Below, one piece after another: positions 34,077 through 42,235 of a stretch of 64,000 nucleotides of DNA. Both the position numbers and the translations under genes were made by a program. The first letter of the stretch is position 1. Each line of letters begins with the position of its first letter. The notes under the pieces are model-generated. The model did not search any database, was not told the origin of the DNA, and saw only the letters and a list, made by a program, of their open reading frames with translations. The DNA is from Bacteroidaceae bacterium. GTDB lineage: Bacteria; Bacteroidota; Bacteroidia; Bacteroidales; Bacteroidaceae. The stretch lies in the NCBI GenBank assembly GCA_902362375.1, contig CABIVS010000006.1, positions 248,001 to 312,000 on the forward strand. The letters run 5' to 3'.

Positions 34077-36989
34077 TTATTTTTGAGTAAAGAATCCCAG
34101 GATGCCTGCCATAATGGTTGCCCGGTCCGCTTCGGACTGGATGCTTTCAAAAGGAAAGCCCAATACAAAAGTACGGTAGTTTCCTTTGTAGGCAATACCT
34201 GCACTCTGATTGCCGGGTGCATACGTAAATACGGGGAAGGCAGTATCTACGGGAACAATACAATCCGCAGCAGGCACAGCATAGCTGCTTTCATTAGGCA
34301 GACGTGGGATTGTAATAGTACGGCCCAATCCTTTAATCTGATTCGAACTTTTATCCGTCAGGCTACCTTGATAACCATACTTCAGTATCTTCTCCGTAAA
34401 TTCCCGGTTTCCTTGTGTTCCACTCATATCACTTCCTACATAAGCACCGCTGACAAACAGGTTACCTCCCGCTTGGCAATAGCTGGTCATAATCCGTTGC
34501 ATAGCCGAAGAGAATGTCTTGTAATATGCTTTACTTGCAGGATCTTCTTTTTCCAGTCCCAAAATATAATCTACCACCGGATAATCTTCTAACGTAACTA
34601 ATCCGTTCTCTACCGCTTCGTCGCTGCATGATACGAAGCTATATTTTCCGGCTGCCTGAATCGCTTTTCCGTGAATAAAAGGATAGTCGAACGTGTTTCC
34701 TGCAATTTTCATTCCTTCTAATTCGCTTCCACTATGCCCCAGACTTCCTTTTCCTTCTTTACCGGCTTGTGTACGGTCGAAACTGGTTTGTGCTCCGCAA
34801 AATGAAATATTCGATATATACGGAACGCCGGGATCTTGCATTAGATCGAATCCGGCTTTTTCAGAAGTGTTAACGACCGCCGGACCGCTGATTCTGTCAA
34901 AGCCATTGATGATGATTACTTTTCCCTGTTCACGTTTGGCTTTATAAGCGGAGAGGATTTCAGAAGGAAAACTTTCCCCGCCTCGGTTTACTGCAGTTAC
35001 CTTGAATGAATAAACGAGTCCCGGTTCTATCTTAACGGTATGGGACGTTTTGCTGACTAAAGTGCCATTGTCAAAACCTCCATAACCGATGCGGGTATAT
35101 ACAATGTATTCCCGTGGTCGTGCAGTCGGTTCTTGCGGATCGTCTTCGCCTTTCCATGAAAGTTCTAATGTGTTCTTTTTCTTTCCGAATTGAATGGCGA
35201 AATTGCTCACAGGCAGAGGCTGAACGATGTATTCTTTATCATGCTGGCTGGTAATGAATTGCAAAATTCCTTTGTAGATGGCACGTCCCACTGTAAATTT
35301 AAAGTTCGGATCATGTCCTAACTGCATATCTGCGAAGTTCTGGTGGGAGAGTAGTTCAATAATTGTAGAAGGCGTAGCCGGAAGACGTGTTTCACTATAA
35401 TTCCGGTTCCACATGCTGCGGCGTGTCCACGGCAAGCTATAGCTTGAATAAATATCTTTCTGAATCTGTGTCAGCAGAATGTCTGCCAAATCACGTGAGG
35501 CATACCGGTCTGTTCCTGCATTCAGTTTGCCATTATTGAAATCGGTGGTGTAAATGCCGAGTGATCCGATCAGTTCGTCTGTTTTGCTGCATCCGGCGTC
35601 ACTGTGCAATGCCATCGTCATTTCCAAAGGTACGCCCAGACCCGACTGTTGTGGGTTATAGACGGAACTGCCCGATAAATAATTGATAACGTTAGAGCGT
35701 GTGTTGATATCGTCTATATAGTCGTTTTCACCTTTTCGTCCGGCATATACTTCGTATGGCATTCCCGCCCATTGAGCAGAGTAGCGTGCTCCTTCCAAGT
35801 AACGCGGTAGCCCACTGATTCTTCCTCCACGGGCAATGTTACCCATTCCTCCTCCAAAACGTACTGCATCGGCACATACAACTCCATGTTCGCTGCTCTC
35901 GTTGCTAAGAACCACCATGCCGTAGTCGTTGTTCCCTTTGTCGAATTCAAAAGTGCCGAGATAAACCCATGTGCCTCCACCTATCTTTTGGTTTACTTTA
36001 AATTCGGTAACTCCACCGTTATGGAATACCAGATATTTGGCGTCGCTTACACTGTTGGGCAATGTCTGGTAGGAAACATAAACTGCATACTTGCCTGTTA
36101 CCGGTAGAGTAGGCACCCATTCGGCAAATACCTGGTCTTTATTCTTCTTTTTCTTTTTCTCTGTTGGAATAAAACGACAGGTCCCGTCAGTGAAAGGATT
36201 TTCTTCCTCTTTATAGATTGTTTTCTTTTGAGCAAATCCTCTTACCGGAGCATTTGTCCAATTAGTCTTTTTACCACCCACTTCCAAATAAAGAGAAGCG
36301 TTGGGAGTATCATTATCTACGATGATTTCATTCTTTTGTGTATCCCGTTCGCGGGGAGTGTAAACAATCGCTCCTGCATTTTCCAGCATTGGAATCACAT
36401 AAGGAAGGACAAAAGATTGAGTGAACATATCTTCTGTGGTGCAGAACAATCGGGGGCGTTGCCATCCCCATTCGTTTTTGTCATTTTTGAAATAGTTGCC
36501 GTGGCTTTGCCAGATTGCAATGTGGCGGTCTTGTAGTCCGCGTGAGATTTCATTAGGACGTGAAGTGTTTTTCACCCAAGGAGCTCCTTTATTATCTACA
36601 TTTAAGGATAACCGTCCTTTATCCTTTTTCTTGTTCCGGTAGAAATTAGGTACCAAATCCTCAATGGGTTTCCCATCCGCATAAATGGTGAGCTGGTAAT
36701 AATGAACGGGACCCGGAAGCAACTCTTTTACTTGATTGTAAATATTTTCTACAGTTTCCGGTCGGAAAGGCTGATAGGCGAAGCTCTCCGATGCATAGAT
36801 TGCAATCGTCTTACGGTCGTAATTAATATCGAAGCTATTCAGTTTAGGAGTGCTGATTTTGGCTGTTGCGGTATATTGGTTGAAGTAATCCGTCAGCCGC
36901 TCTTTTACATTTCTTTCAATGTCTTGAGCGAAAAGGTAGTTTGCGCCTATAGTGAGGCATAGAAGAAACACTATTATCTTTTTCATCAT
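34077..36989 (-). CDS. Large exported amidase-like protein with golvesin-type and Fn3 domains
   Basis: A 970-aa secreted protein; the signal peptide ends near YLFAQ. Residues about 165-240 and 430-590 form a split N-acetylmuramoyl-amidase-like domain (HIAIWQSHGNYF; then MALHSDAGCSKTDELIGSLG, resembling the metal-binding SxHxDA region of amidase_3). Inserted at about 290-380 is a golvesin/xanthan-lyase-type beta-sandwich (YAVYVSYQTLPNSVSDAKY, VVCADAVRFGG). A fibronectin type III domain follows at about 610-690, then a ~270-residue ThuA/GATase-like C-terminal part. It is often annotated as xanthan lyase, but cell-wall amidase fits the motifs better. A long hairpin lies in its probable 5' leader. 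Confidence 0.75.
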   Translation of the reverse strand: MMKKIIVFLLCLTIGANYLFAQDIERNVKERLTDYFNQYTATAKISTPKLNSFDINYDRKTIAIYASESFAYQPFRPETVENIYNQVKELLPGPVHYYQLTIYADGKPIEDLVPNFYRNKKKDKGRLSLNVDNKGAPWVKNTSRPNEISRGLQDRHIAIWQSHGNYFKNDKNEWGWQRPRLFCTTEDMFTQSFVLPYVIPMLENAGAIVYTPRERDTQKNEIIVDNDTPNASLYLEVGGKKTNWTNAPVRGFAQKKTIYKEEENPFTDGTCRFIPTEKKKKKNKDQVFAEWVPTLPVTGKYAVYVSYQTLPNSVSDAKYLVFHNGGVTEFKVNQKIGGGTWVYLGTFEFDKGNNDYGMVVLSNESSEHGVVCADAVRFGGGMGNIARGGRISGLPRYLEGARYSAQWAGMPYEVYAGRKGENDYIDDINTRSNVINYLSGSSVYNPQQSGLGVPLEMTMALHSDAGCSKTDELIGSLGIYTTDFNNGKLNAGTDRYASRDLADILLTQIQKDIYSSYSLPWTRRSMWNRNYSETRLPATPSTIIELLSHQNFADMQLGHDPNFKFTVGRAIYKGILQFITSQHDKEYIVQPLPVSNFAIQFGKKKNTLELSWKGEDDPQEPTARPREYIVYTRIGYGGFDNGTLVSKTSHTVKIEPGLVYSFKVTAVNRGGESFPSEILSAYKAKREQGKVIIINGFDRISGPAVVNTSEKAGFDLMQDPGVPYISNISFCGAQTSFDRTQAGKEGKGSLGHSGSELEGMKIAGNTFDYPFIHGKAIQAAGKYSFVSCSDEAVENGLVTLEDYPVVDYILGLEKEDPASKAYYKTFSSAMQRIMTSYCQAGGNLFVSGAYVGSDMSGTQGNREFTEKILKYGYQGSLTDKSSNQIKGLGRTITIPRLPNESSYAVPAADCIVPVDTAFPVFTYAPGNQSAGIAYKGNYRTFVLGFPFESIQSEADRATIMAGILGFFTQK

Positions 36990-37009
36990 TCAATGCTTTT
37001 ATTTTCATT

Positions 37010-37116
37010 TTCACCACAGAGGAAAGGAGGACACAGAGGTTAAATCTATGAAGCGATATAGCGATATAAAATGGTTGTTCATAATAACTCTGTGTCCTCC
37101 TTTCCTCTGTGGTGAA
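37010..37116. repeat. Inverted repeat with 29-bp perfect arms in probable 5' leader
   Basis: Arms 37010-37038 and 37088-37116 are perfectly complementary. Each contains CACAGAGG-like subrepeats, and the loop holds a direct GCGATATA repeat. On the - strand the element lies between a TATTTTTG -7 element (37132-37125) and the start codon at 36989, so the transcript would carry a very stable hairpin close to the ribosome site. Confidence 0.85.
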
Positions 37117-37135
37117 TTCTCCCGCAAAAATAAAC

Positions 37136-37172
37136 AAAAAAGAGCGAGAAGTATCGAAACTTCCCACTCTTC
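37136..37172 (-). terminator. Terminator after the NagB-like/PIG-L gene
   Basis: On the - strand GAGTGGGAAGT and ACTTCTCGCTC pair with two mismatches around TTCGAT and run into six T residues, 40 nt after the stop of the fusion gene. Confidence 0.75.
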
Positions 37173-37212
37173 TTTCATTGTTTTATATTCTCTTAATTAA
37201 GAATGATTACTC

Positions 37213-39204
37213 TTATAATGGAACATATTCTACAAATGCTTCCATTGCTTCGTAAGAAGCCAGTCCCAACTGATCGTACAAAGTAGCTGTACCACGGTTA
37301 CGATCTTCGCTACGTTGCCAGAACAAACGTTCGTCGTTACCCAGGAACGGAGCGCTTTCCATTTGCGACTGATGTTTCAGGATAGAGTTACGTTTTGCAC
37401 GAAGTTCTTCCGGACTGATAGGCACTGCCATTTCAATATTCTCGATTTCCCATTCAGCCCACGCACCACGGTACATCCAGATACGACAGTCTTTCAGCCA
37501 TTTGGCACCTTCTTCTTTTTCAAGATCGACAGCAGCAAATACAGCGTCTGTACATACACGGTGAGTTCCATGTGGGTCGGCTAGGTCACCTGCAACGAAA
37601 ATTTGGTGAGGTTTTATTTCACGGAGCAAGTTGCGTACAATTTCTACGTCTGCTTCACTGATCGGGTTTTTCTGAATCTTACCTGTTTCATAGAATGGCA
37701 GATCAAGGAAATGGCAACGTTCCAACGGTATATTATTATAAGTACAAGCCGTACGGGCTTCACCACGACGAATCAGACCTTTGATAGTCAGAATATCACG
37801 GCTGTCCATATCACCGTCTTTCTTCTCTTTCAAGAAATTACGTATTTCTGTATATTTTTCATTGATAACCAAGTCTTCACTGTTATTGAAGAGTTGGTTG
37901 AATCCATTGATGAAATGCATGAAACGAACTACTTCCTCGTCACCTACAGCGATATTACCGGAAGTTTCGTAAGCTACGTGTACTTCGTGTTTCTGCTCTA
38001 CCAAACGGCGAAGTGTACCACCCATGGAAATAACATCATCATCCGGATGCGGAGAGAAGATGATTACACGTTTCGGATATGGTTTTGCGCGTTCCGGACG
38101 ATAGGTATCATCAGCATTGGGCTTGCCACCCGGCCATCCGGTAATGGTGTGCTGCAAATCATTGAAAATTTTGATATTTACATTGTATGCAGAACCATAA
38201 AGTGCCAGAAGCTCACTTAACCCGTTTTCGTTATAATCTTTATTGGTCAATTTCAGAATCGGTTTGCCGGTCAGCTGACACAGCCAAACAATAGCGCTAC
38301 GGATTAACTTATCGTTCCATTCGCAGGAAGTGACTAACCAAGGACGTTGGATACGTGTTAAGTTCATGGCTGCCGAAAGATCGAGAGCTACATGCGCATT
38401 GTTGTGAGTTTGCAGGTAAGAAGCAGGAATTGTGTCAGTGATCGCACCTTCCACACATTCTTTAATCATAGCTGCTTTATTCTCACCCCAGGCAAGCAGA
38501 TACACTTTCTTTGCACCAAGAATAGTGGCTACTCCCATTGTAATAGAACTGATCGGAGTATTATCCAACGTTCCGAAAATCTTGGATGCCTCATTGCGTG
38601 ATGCGTTATCCAACAAAATCAGACGAGTGGTAGAGTTCAGTCGGGAACCCGGTTCGTTGAACGCAATGTTACCTACACGACCGATACCTAACAAAGCAAT
38701 ATCAATACCTCCGAAGCTTTCAATGCGTTGTTCATACAGGCGGCAATATTCAAAGATAGTATCTTTGGCAATGCTTCCATCGGGAGTGAATATATTCTGC
38801 TTGTCAATGTCGATGTGGTCCAGCAACATACTCTTCAAAGCGTTGAAGTTGCTGTTGATTGCATCGGGAGACAACGGATAATACTCATACATATTAAATA
38901 CGATCACATTGCGGAAGCTAAGTCCCTCTTCCTTATGCATACGGATAAGTTCGGTATATACGTGGCTGGGTGAGTCACCTCCGGGAAGTGCCAATACACA
39001 GAAACGTCCTGCCTTTTGTTTTTCGCGTATGGTTTGTGCTATTTCGCGCGCAATATAGTTAGCACCTTCTTCTACGGATTCGTAGATGTCCGTAGGGATT
39101 TTCTCGAGTCTTGTCAAGACTGATTTTTCAAATGCATTCTCCGGTCTGTAGTATCTGGGGGAGACCCGGTGGAGACTGATTTGAGAACTAAGATTTGTTT
39201 TCAT
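37213..39204 (-). CDS. NagB-like domain fused to PIG-L deacetylase domain
   Basis: A 663-aa two-domain cytosolic protein. Residues about 25-290 match glucosamine-6-phosphate deaminase (LALPGGDSPSHVYTELI, FNMYEYYPL, LLGIGRVGNIAFNEPGS). Residues about 405-640 are a PIG-L/LmbE metal-dependent N-deacetylase (IIFSPHPDDDVISMGGTLRR; DLADPHGTHRVC as third metal ligand). In the NagB part, catalytic residues known from E. coli are replaced: Asp72 by Tyr106, Asp141 by Val177 and His143 by Asn179; only Glu148 is kept (Glu184). It is commonly named NagB in Bacteroides. Deaminase activity is doubtful; sugar-phosphate sensing or a different isomerase step is possible. The ATG at 39204 is preferred over a 22-residue extension. 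Confidence 0.85.
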   Translation of the reverse strand: MKTNLSSQISLHRVSPRYYRPENAFEKSVLTRLEKIPTDIYESVEEGANYIAREIAQTIREKQKAGRFCVLALPGGDSPSHVYTELIRMHKEEGLSFRNVIVFNMYEYYPLSPDAINSNFNALKSMLLDHIDIDKQNIFTPDGSIAKDTIFEYCRLYEQRIESFGGIDIALLGIGRVGNIAFNEPGSRLNSTTRLILLDNASRNEASKIFGTLDNTPISSITMGVATILGAKKVYLLAWGENKAAMIKECVEGAITDTIPASYLQTHNNAHVALDLSAAMNLTRIQRPWLVTSCEWNDKLIRSAIVWLCQLTGKPILKLTNKDYNENGLSELLALYGSAYNVNIKIFNDLQHTITGWPGGKPNADDTYRPERAKPYPKRVIIFSPHPDDDVISMGGTLRRLVEQKHEVHVAYETSGNIAVGDEEVVRFMHFINGFNQLFNNSEDLVINEKYTEIRNFLKEKKDGDMDSRDILTIKGLIRRGEARTACTYNNIPLERCHFLDLPFYETGKIQKNPISEADVEIVRNLLREIKPHQIFVAGDLADPHGTHRVCTDAVFAAVDLEKEEGAKWLKDCRIWMYRGAWAEWEIENIEMAVPISPEELRAKRNSILKHQSQMESAPFLGNDERLFWQRSEDRNRGTATLYDQLGLASYEAMEAFVEYVPL

Positions 39205-39352
39205 AAAGTTGTTAATTAAGTTATGTAAGATTAGCGTCCTTACGACTGTATTTTCACGACAAAGATACAAAAGAAGTCTATATAATTAACTACCGAGTTA
39301 TAGGTATTGTTGCTGCAATAATCTGTTTTTAACATTTGTTGTTTTGCCAATG

Positions 39353-40129
39353 TTACAGATGGAATTCGTCTGCATCTTTCCATACCGGGAACTTCTCTCT
39401 GAATTGGTTAAGAGTATTCAGATTAAGGCTCACAGTAGCTATTCCTTCCTTTTCATCTGGAAATGAGCCTATTTCTTCTCCGAAAGCAGAATAAACTCTG
39501 CTTCCTCCATTATATGTAAGCTGATATCCGTCTATGCCTACCCTGTTGACACCGCATACATAGCATTGATTTTCCAAGGCACGTGCCCGGAGTAGAGTGT
39601 CCCAAACCAGACGGCGGGGGATAGGCCAGTTGGCTACATATATTAAAAGGTCGTACTCGTTGTTTACGTTCCGGCTCCATACAGGAAAACGGAGATCATA
39701 GCAAACCAGCAGGCAGATATTCCATCCACGGTAAGGGATGATAAGTCGTTTATCACCAGCCGAAAAATGTTCAGCTTCCCTTCCCATACGAAACAGGTGA
39801 CGTTTGTCATAATAGAATTCTTCTCCTTCCGGTGTCAGGAAGAAGGCCCGATTATAGAACTGGTCGTTTTCAGTTGCTATATAACTTCCACAAATGGCTA
39901 GCTGAAATTGGGCAGCCCATTGCTTGAGTGTTGTAATGGTCGCTCCGGAGTTCGGCTCTGCCAGCATTTTACTCTGCATGCTGAATCCGGTGGAAAACAT
40001 CTCCGGTAAAACAACCATCTCCGTTATTCCACGAAGACTTTGCAGCTTTTCGTGGAGCGAACGGAGATTTTCTTGTTTATTTTCCCAAGCAATATCGGTT
40101 TGTATGATGGAAATACGGATAGACTCCAT
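39353..40129 (-). CDS. Carbon-nitrogen hydrolase (omega-amidase/YafV-like)
   Basis: A 258-aa nitrilase-superfamily amidase. The Glu-Lys-Cys triad is Glu43 (VVLPEMFSTGF), Lys109 (FYYDKRHLF) and Cys143 (LLVCYDLRFP). The Asp-Leu-Arg after the Cys and overall length fit the Nit2/YafV branch, which hydrolyses alpha-ketoglutaramate or alpha-ketosuccinamate left by glutamine or asparagine transaminases (metabolite repair in the methionine salvage area). No signal peptide. It is a single gene with a long inverted repeat after the next gene. The exact substrate is inferred from family. Confidence 0.88.
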   Translation of the reverse strand: MESIRISIIQTDIAWENKQENLRSLHEKLQSLRGITEMVVLPEMFSTGFSMQSKMLAEPNSGATITTLKQWAAQFQLAICGSYIATENDQFYNRAFFLTPEGEEFYYDKRHLFRMGREAEHFSAGDKRLIIPYRGWNICLLVCYDLRFPVWSRNVNNEYDLLIYVANWPIPRRLVWDTLLRARALENQCYVCGVNRVGIDGYQLTYNGGSRVYSAFGEEIGSFPDEKEGIATVSLNLNTLNQFREKFPVWKDADEFHL

Positions 40130-40152
40130 ACTAACTAAGTGTTAAATCAGTA

Positions 40153-40233
40153 TTAAGTGTCAAGTATTAAGTATTAAACCGTGCGGATAGGTATGTCAGA
40201 AGCTACGATTAATACTTATTACTTAATACTTAA
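40153..40233. repeat. AT-rich inverted repeat between two - strand genes
   Basis: The arms 40153-40177 and 40209-40233 pair closely with a few mismatches. They are made of AAGTATT units in tandem, and the loop is 31 nt. It sits directly between the acyltransferase stop and the amidase start. Confidence 0.75.
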
Positions 40234-40235
40234 AA

Positions 40236-40790
40236 TCATATTTCTCCAAGAGCAAAATTCTCCGGATGTTTTCCTTTGAAATCTTTGAAATAAAGTTTGA
40301 TTTCTTTCATGTCCTTATTAATATCTCCTGATGGCATGATGGCTTTCGTTGCAGAGATTGTTTTCTTGCTGTAATCAATGCCAATCAGAACGATAGGAAC
40401 CTGGGCTTTCAAGGCTATAAAATAAAATCCTTTTTTCCAGTTTGGATTCGCTTTGCGGGTTCCTTCGGGAGTGATAGCCAAATTAAACTTTTTATATTTA
40501 GCAAAATTATGAACCATCTGATCTACTAGCGAAGTTTTTCGGCTGCGGTCAACGGGAATTCCGCCAACAGCTTTGAAAAAAACTCCGAGTGGAAAGAAAA
40601 ACCATTCTTTTTTCATCATGAAACTTGTCTTACGGCCTATAGCACCATAAAATAGTTTTCCAATAAATAAATCAAGATTTGTTGTGTGTGGAGCGGCACA
40701 TATCACGCATTTATCATAATTAGGCACCGTAACGTTTGTCTTCCACCCTAACAGGCGGTAATAGATAAAGCTATAAATTGCTTTTTTCAT
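40236..40790 (-). CDS. PlsC-like acyltransferase (short form)
   Basis: A 184-aa member of the 1-acylglycerol-3-phosphate acyltransferase superfamily. Motif I is APHTTNLD (HX4D, about residues 35-40), then GGIPVDRSRK (motif II), ITPEGTRKANPNWKKGFYF (motif III) and VPIVLIGIDYSKK. It is shorter than PlsC because it lacks the N-terminal membrane anchor. Such short forms act in glycerolipid or ornithine/amino-lipid synthesis in Bacteroidetes, but the acceptor cannot be deduced. It follows the 89-aa gene after 8 nt in the same operon. The window has a full-length PlsC at 18138. Confidence 0.85.
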   Translation of the reverse strand: MKKAIYSFIYYRLLGWKTNVTVPNYDKCVICAAPHTTNLDLFIGKLFYGAIGRKTSFMMKKEWFFFPLGVFFKAVGGIPVDRSRKTSLVDQMVHNFAKYKKFNLAITPEGTRKANPNWKKGFYFIALKAQVPIVLIGIDYSKKTISATKAIMPSGDINKDMKEIKLYFKDFKGKHPENFALGEI

Positions 40791-40798
40791 TTCTGCTT

Positions 40799-41068
40799 TT
40801 AGTTCAATTTTCCGATAGCTTCAATAATCTCGTTAATCTTTGCATTAAAATCAGCACGGAATTTCTTATAAAAACCTTTCACGTTGCCCGGTTCTGTGTG
40901 GCTGATGCGAGTAACAAATTCATCCTGCATCTTCAGTACCTCTGCCATCAGTTCATCAGCTTTCGCTTTGTCTGTGCCGGGGATAAGCATGCTGTTAATT
41001 AAACACTCGGTGAATAATTCTCCTGCGATATAGTTTACGTTCTTTTTGAGTTCTCTTCTACTTGCCAT
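40799..41068 (-). CDS. Small conserved protein of unknown function
   Basis: An 89-aa soluble helical protein. The ATG at 41068 (MASRRELKKNVNYIAGELFT) is preferred; the 30-residue extension to 41158 is Tyr/Phe-rich and unlikely. Motifs such as AKADELMAEVLKMQDEFVTR and FYKKFRADFNAKINEIIEAI suggest a helical bundle. It is typical of widespread Bacteroidetes proteins with no assigned role. It starts the operon with the short PlsC-like gene, 8 nt apart. Confidence 0.72.
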   Translation of the reverse strand: MASRRELKKNVNYIAGELFTECLINSMLIPGTDKAKADELMAEVLKMQDEFVTRISHTEPGNVKGFYKKFRADFNAKINEIIEAIGKLN

Positions 41069-41158
41069 AATCTTTATATTTAATGGTGAATAATAAAAAT
41101 ATTTGCGGTAAAGATAGGCACTTTCTTTGATTCTAGCGAATAATATAGGGAAAAACAT

Positions 41159-41736
41159 TATTCAGGCCTTCATCTTCTTAACTCTATCCCTTTATTTAAA
41201 TAATTTCACAGGCTATTATTGATGGAATAACAGGTTTGATTGTGATCCTGAATAGTATTTTGGTTATGTATGAGCCAAATATTATTTTTTAGTGAAGCGG
41301 TAACCCGAAAAATAATATAGAATTTACCTAACGGACAAACGTACGTTATCTACCGTGTGAATGTCCGTTACCCACCGGACGAGCATCAACAACCTGCCAG
41401 ACGAAAGCCGGTCATCTGCCGGACGAATAACTCATGAGGGACGCGGGTACAGAAACGGCACCGACGAAGTGATCCGAACCGACAGCGGTAGCAGCTAAAG
41501 CCATTTTCTCTGCCCTATATTATTGCTATTATTTATAACAGAAATAATACTTTTCTCTTCTCTTCTCTACTCTACTGGTTTTCGTTGGCTTTTCCCCCTT
41601 TACTGGTGGGCGTTTCAGCGCTTTGTACAGCCCTCTTTGGATACCTTCGTTTTTGCCCTATGATTTATATATCCTGTTAAAAAAAGAATTTGCCCCTTCG
41701 CTAAAGGCCAAAACTCTTCTATTACTGTAATTGTCG
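41159..41736. other. Gene-poor region with GC-rich degenerate repeats
   Basis: No convincing gene. From about 41320 to 41510 the composition turns GC-richer and repeated words appear: CCGGACGA twice, CTGCC(A/G)GACGAA twice, and a TAACGGACA/TGTCCGTTA inverted repeat (41329-41337 with 41362-41370). From about 41550 the sequence is pyrimidine-rich. It may be an untranslated RNA region or the remains of decayed genes. Confidence 0.45.
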
Positions 41737-41991
41737 ATGTTTTTCTCTGCTTTCATTTCGGTTGTTCTCGATTGTGTGTTATATAATACGGTAAATGTAA
41801 ATGGCTATACTACGATGGATTATGCTTGTTATGCCAAGACTCGTACAACTACATTGACTACAACAGTCATCTATAACGGGCAGACAAAAACGATATCTAT
41901 CTCTGTAAAACGTTATACAGGTGCTGACCAGCAATATAAGACGGTAACTTATAACCCGACACATAGTGGTGGTAAAGGTGGTAGCATGTAA
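41737..41991 (+). CDS. Possible small exported or remnant protein
   Basis: An 84-aa ORF (ATG at 41737) with a short hydrophobic start, a Thr/Tyr-rich middle (CYAKTRTTTLTTTVIYNGQT) and a Gly/Ser tail (HSGGKGGSM). The composition is that of a beta-rich surface protein rather than random shadow, and a hairpin with T run follows 190 nt later on the same strand. No Shine-Dalgarno-like sequence and no promoter are clear. It could be a real peptide gene, the 3' end of a decayed surface protein gene, or chance. Confidence 0.35.
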   Translation: MFFSAFISVVLDCVLYNTVNVNGYTTMDYACYAKTRTTTLTTTVIYNGQTKTISISVKRYTGADQQYKTVTYNPTHSGGKGGSM

Positions 41992-42179
41992 ATTGATCCA
42001 TGTACCAAAATATAATTTGATACATATTTCCCATACATATCAACTGTCTGTGAAGATTGTTGATATGATTTTAAAGCGATTCATTGAATCGCTATGTAAT
42101 ATTTTTTAATAAAACCCTTTTGAATATGCTTCTTTTTTTCAATAAACCCTTTTTAGCATATTCATATAGAGTATAGAGG

Positions 42180-42218
42180 GAGGAGGTCACTGTGAAGCGG
42201 TCTCCTCTTTTGCTTTTT
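42180..42218 (+). terminator. Terminator-like hairpin on + strand
   Basis: GAGGAG (42180-42185) pairs with CTCCTC (42202-42207), with a few more inner pairs, and is followed by TTTTGCTTTTT. It would end transcription coming from the 41.7 kb region. Confidence 0.5.
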
Positions 42219-42235
42219 GGAAATACTGTAATCCA

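Noticed and set aside
41159..42235. Integrated element or prophage remnant in the gene-poor region
   Set aside because: No integrase, transposase, phage gene, tRNA or attachment-site duplication is visible.
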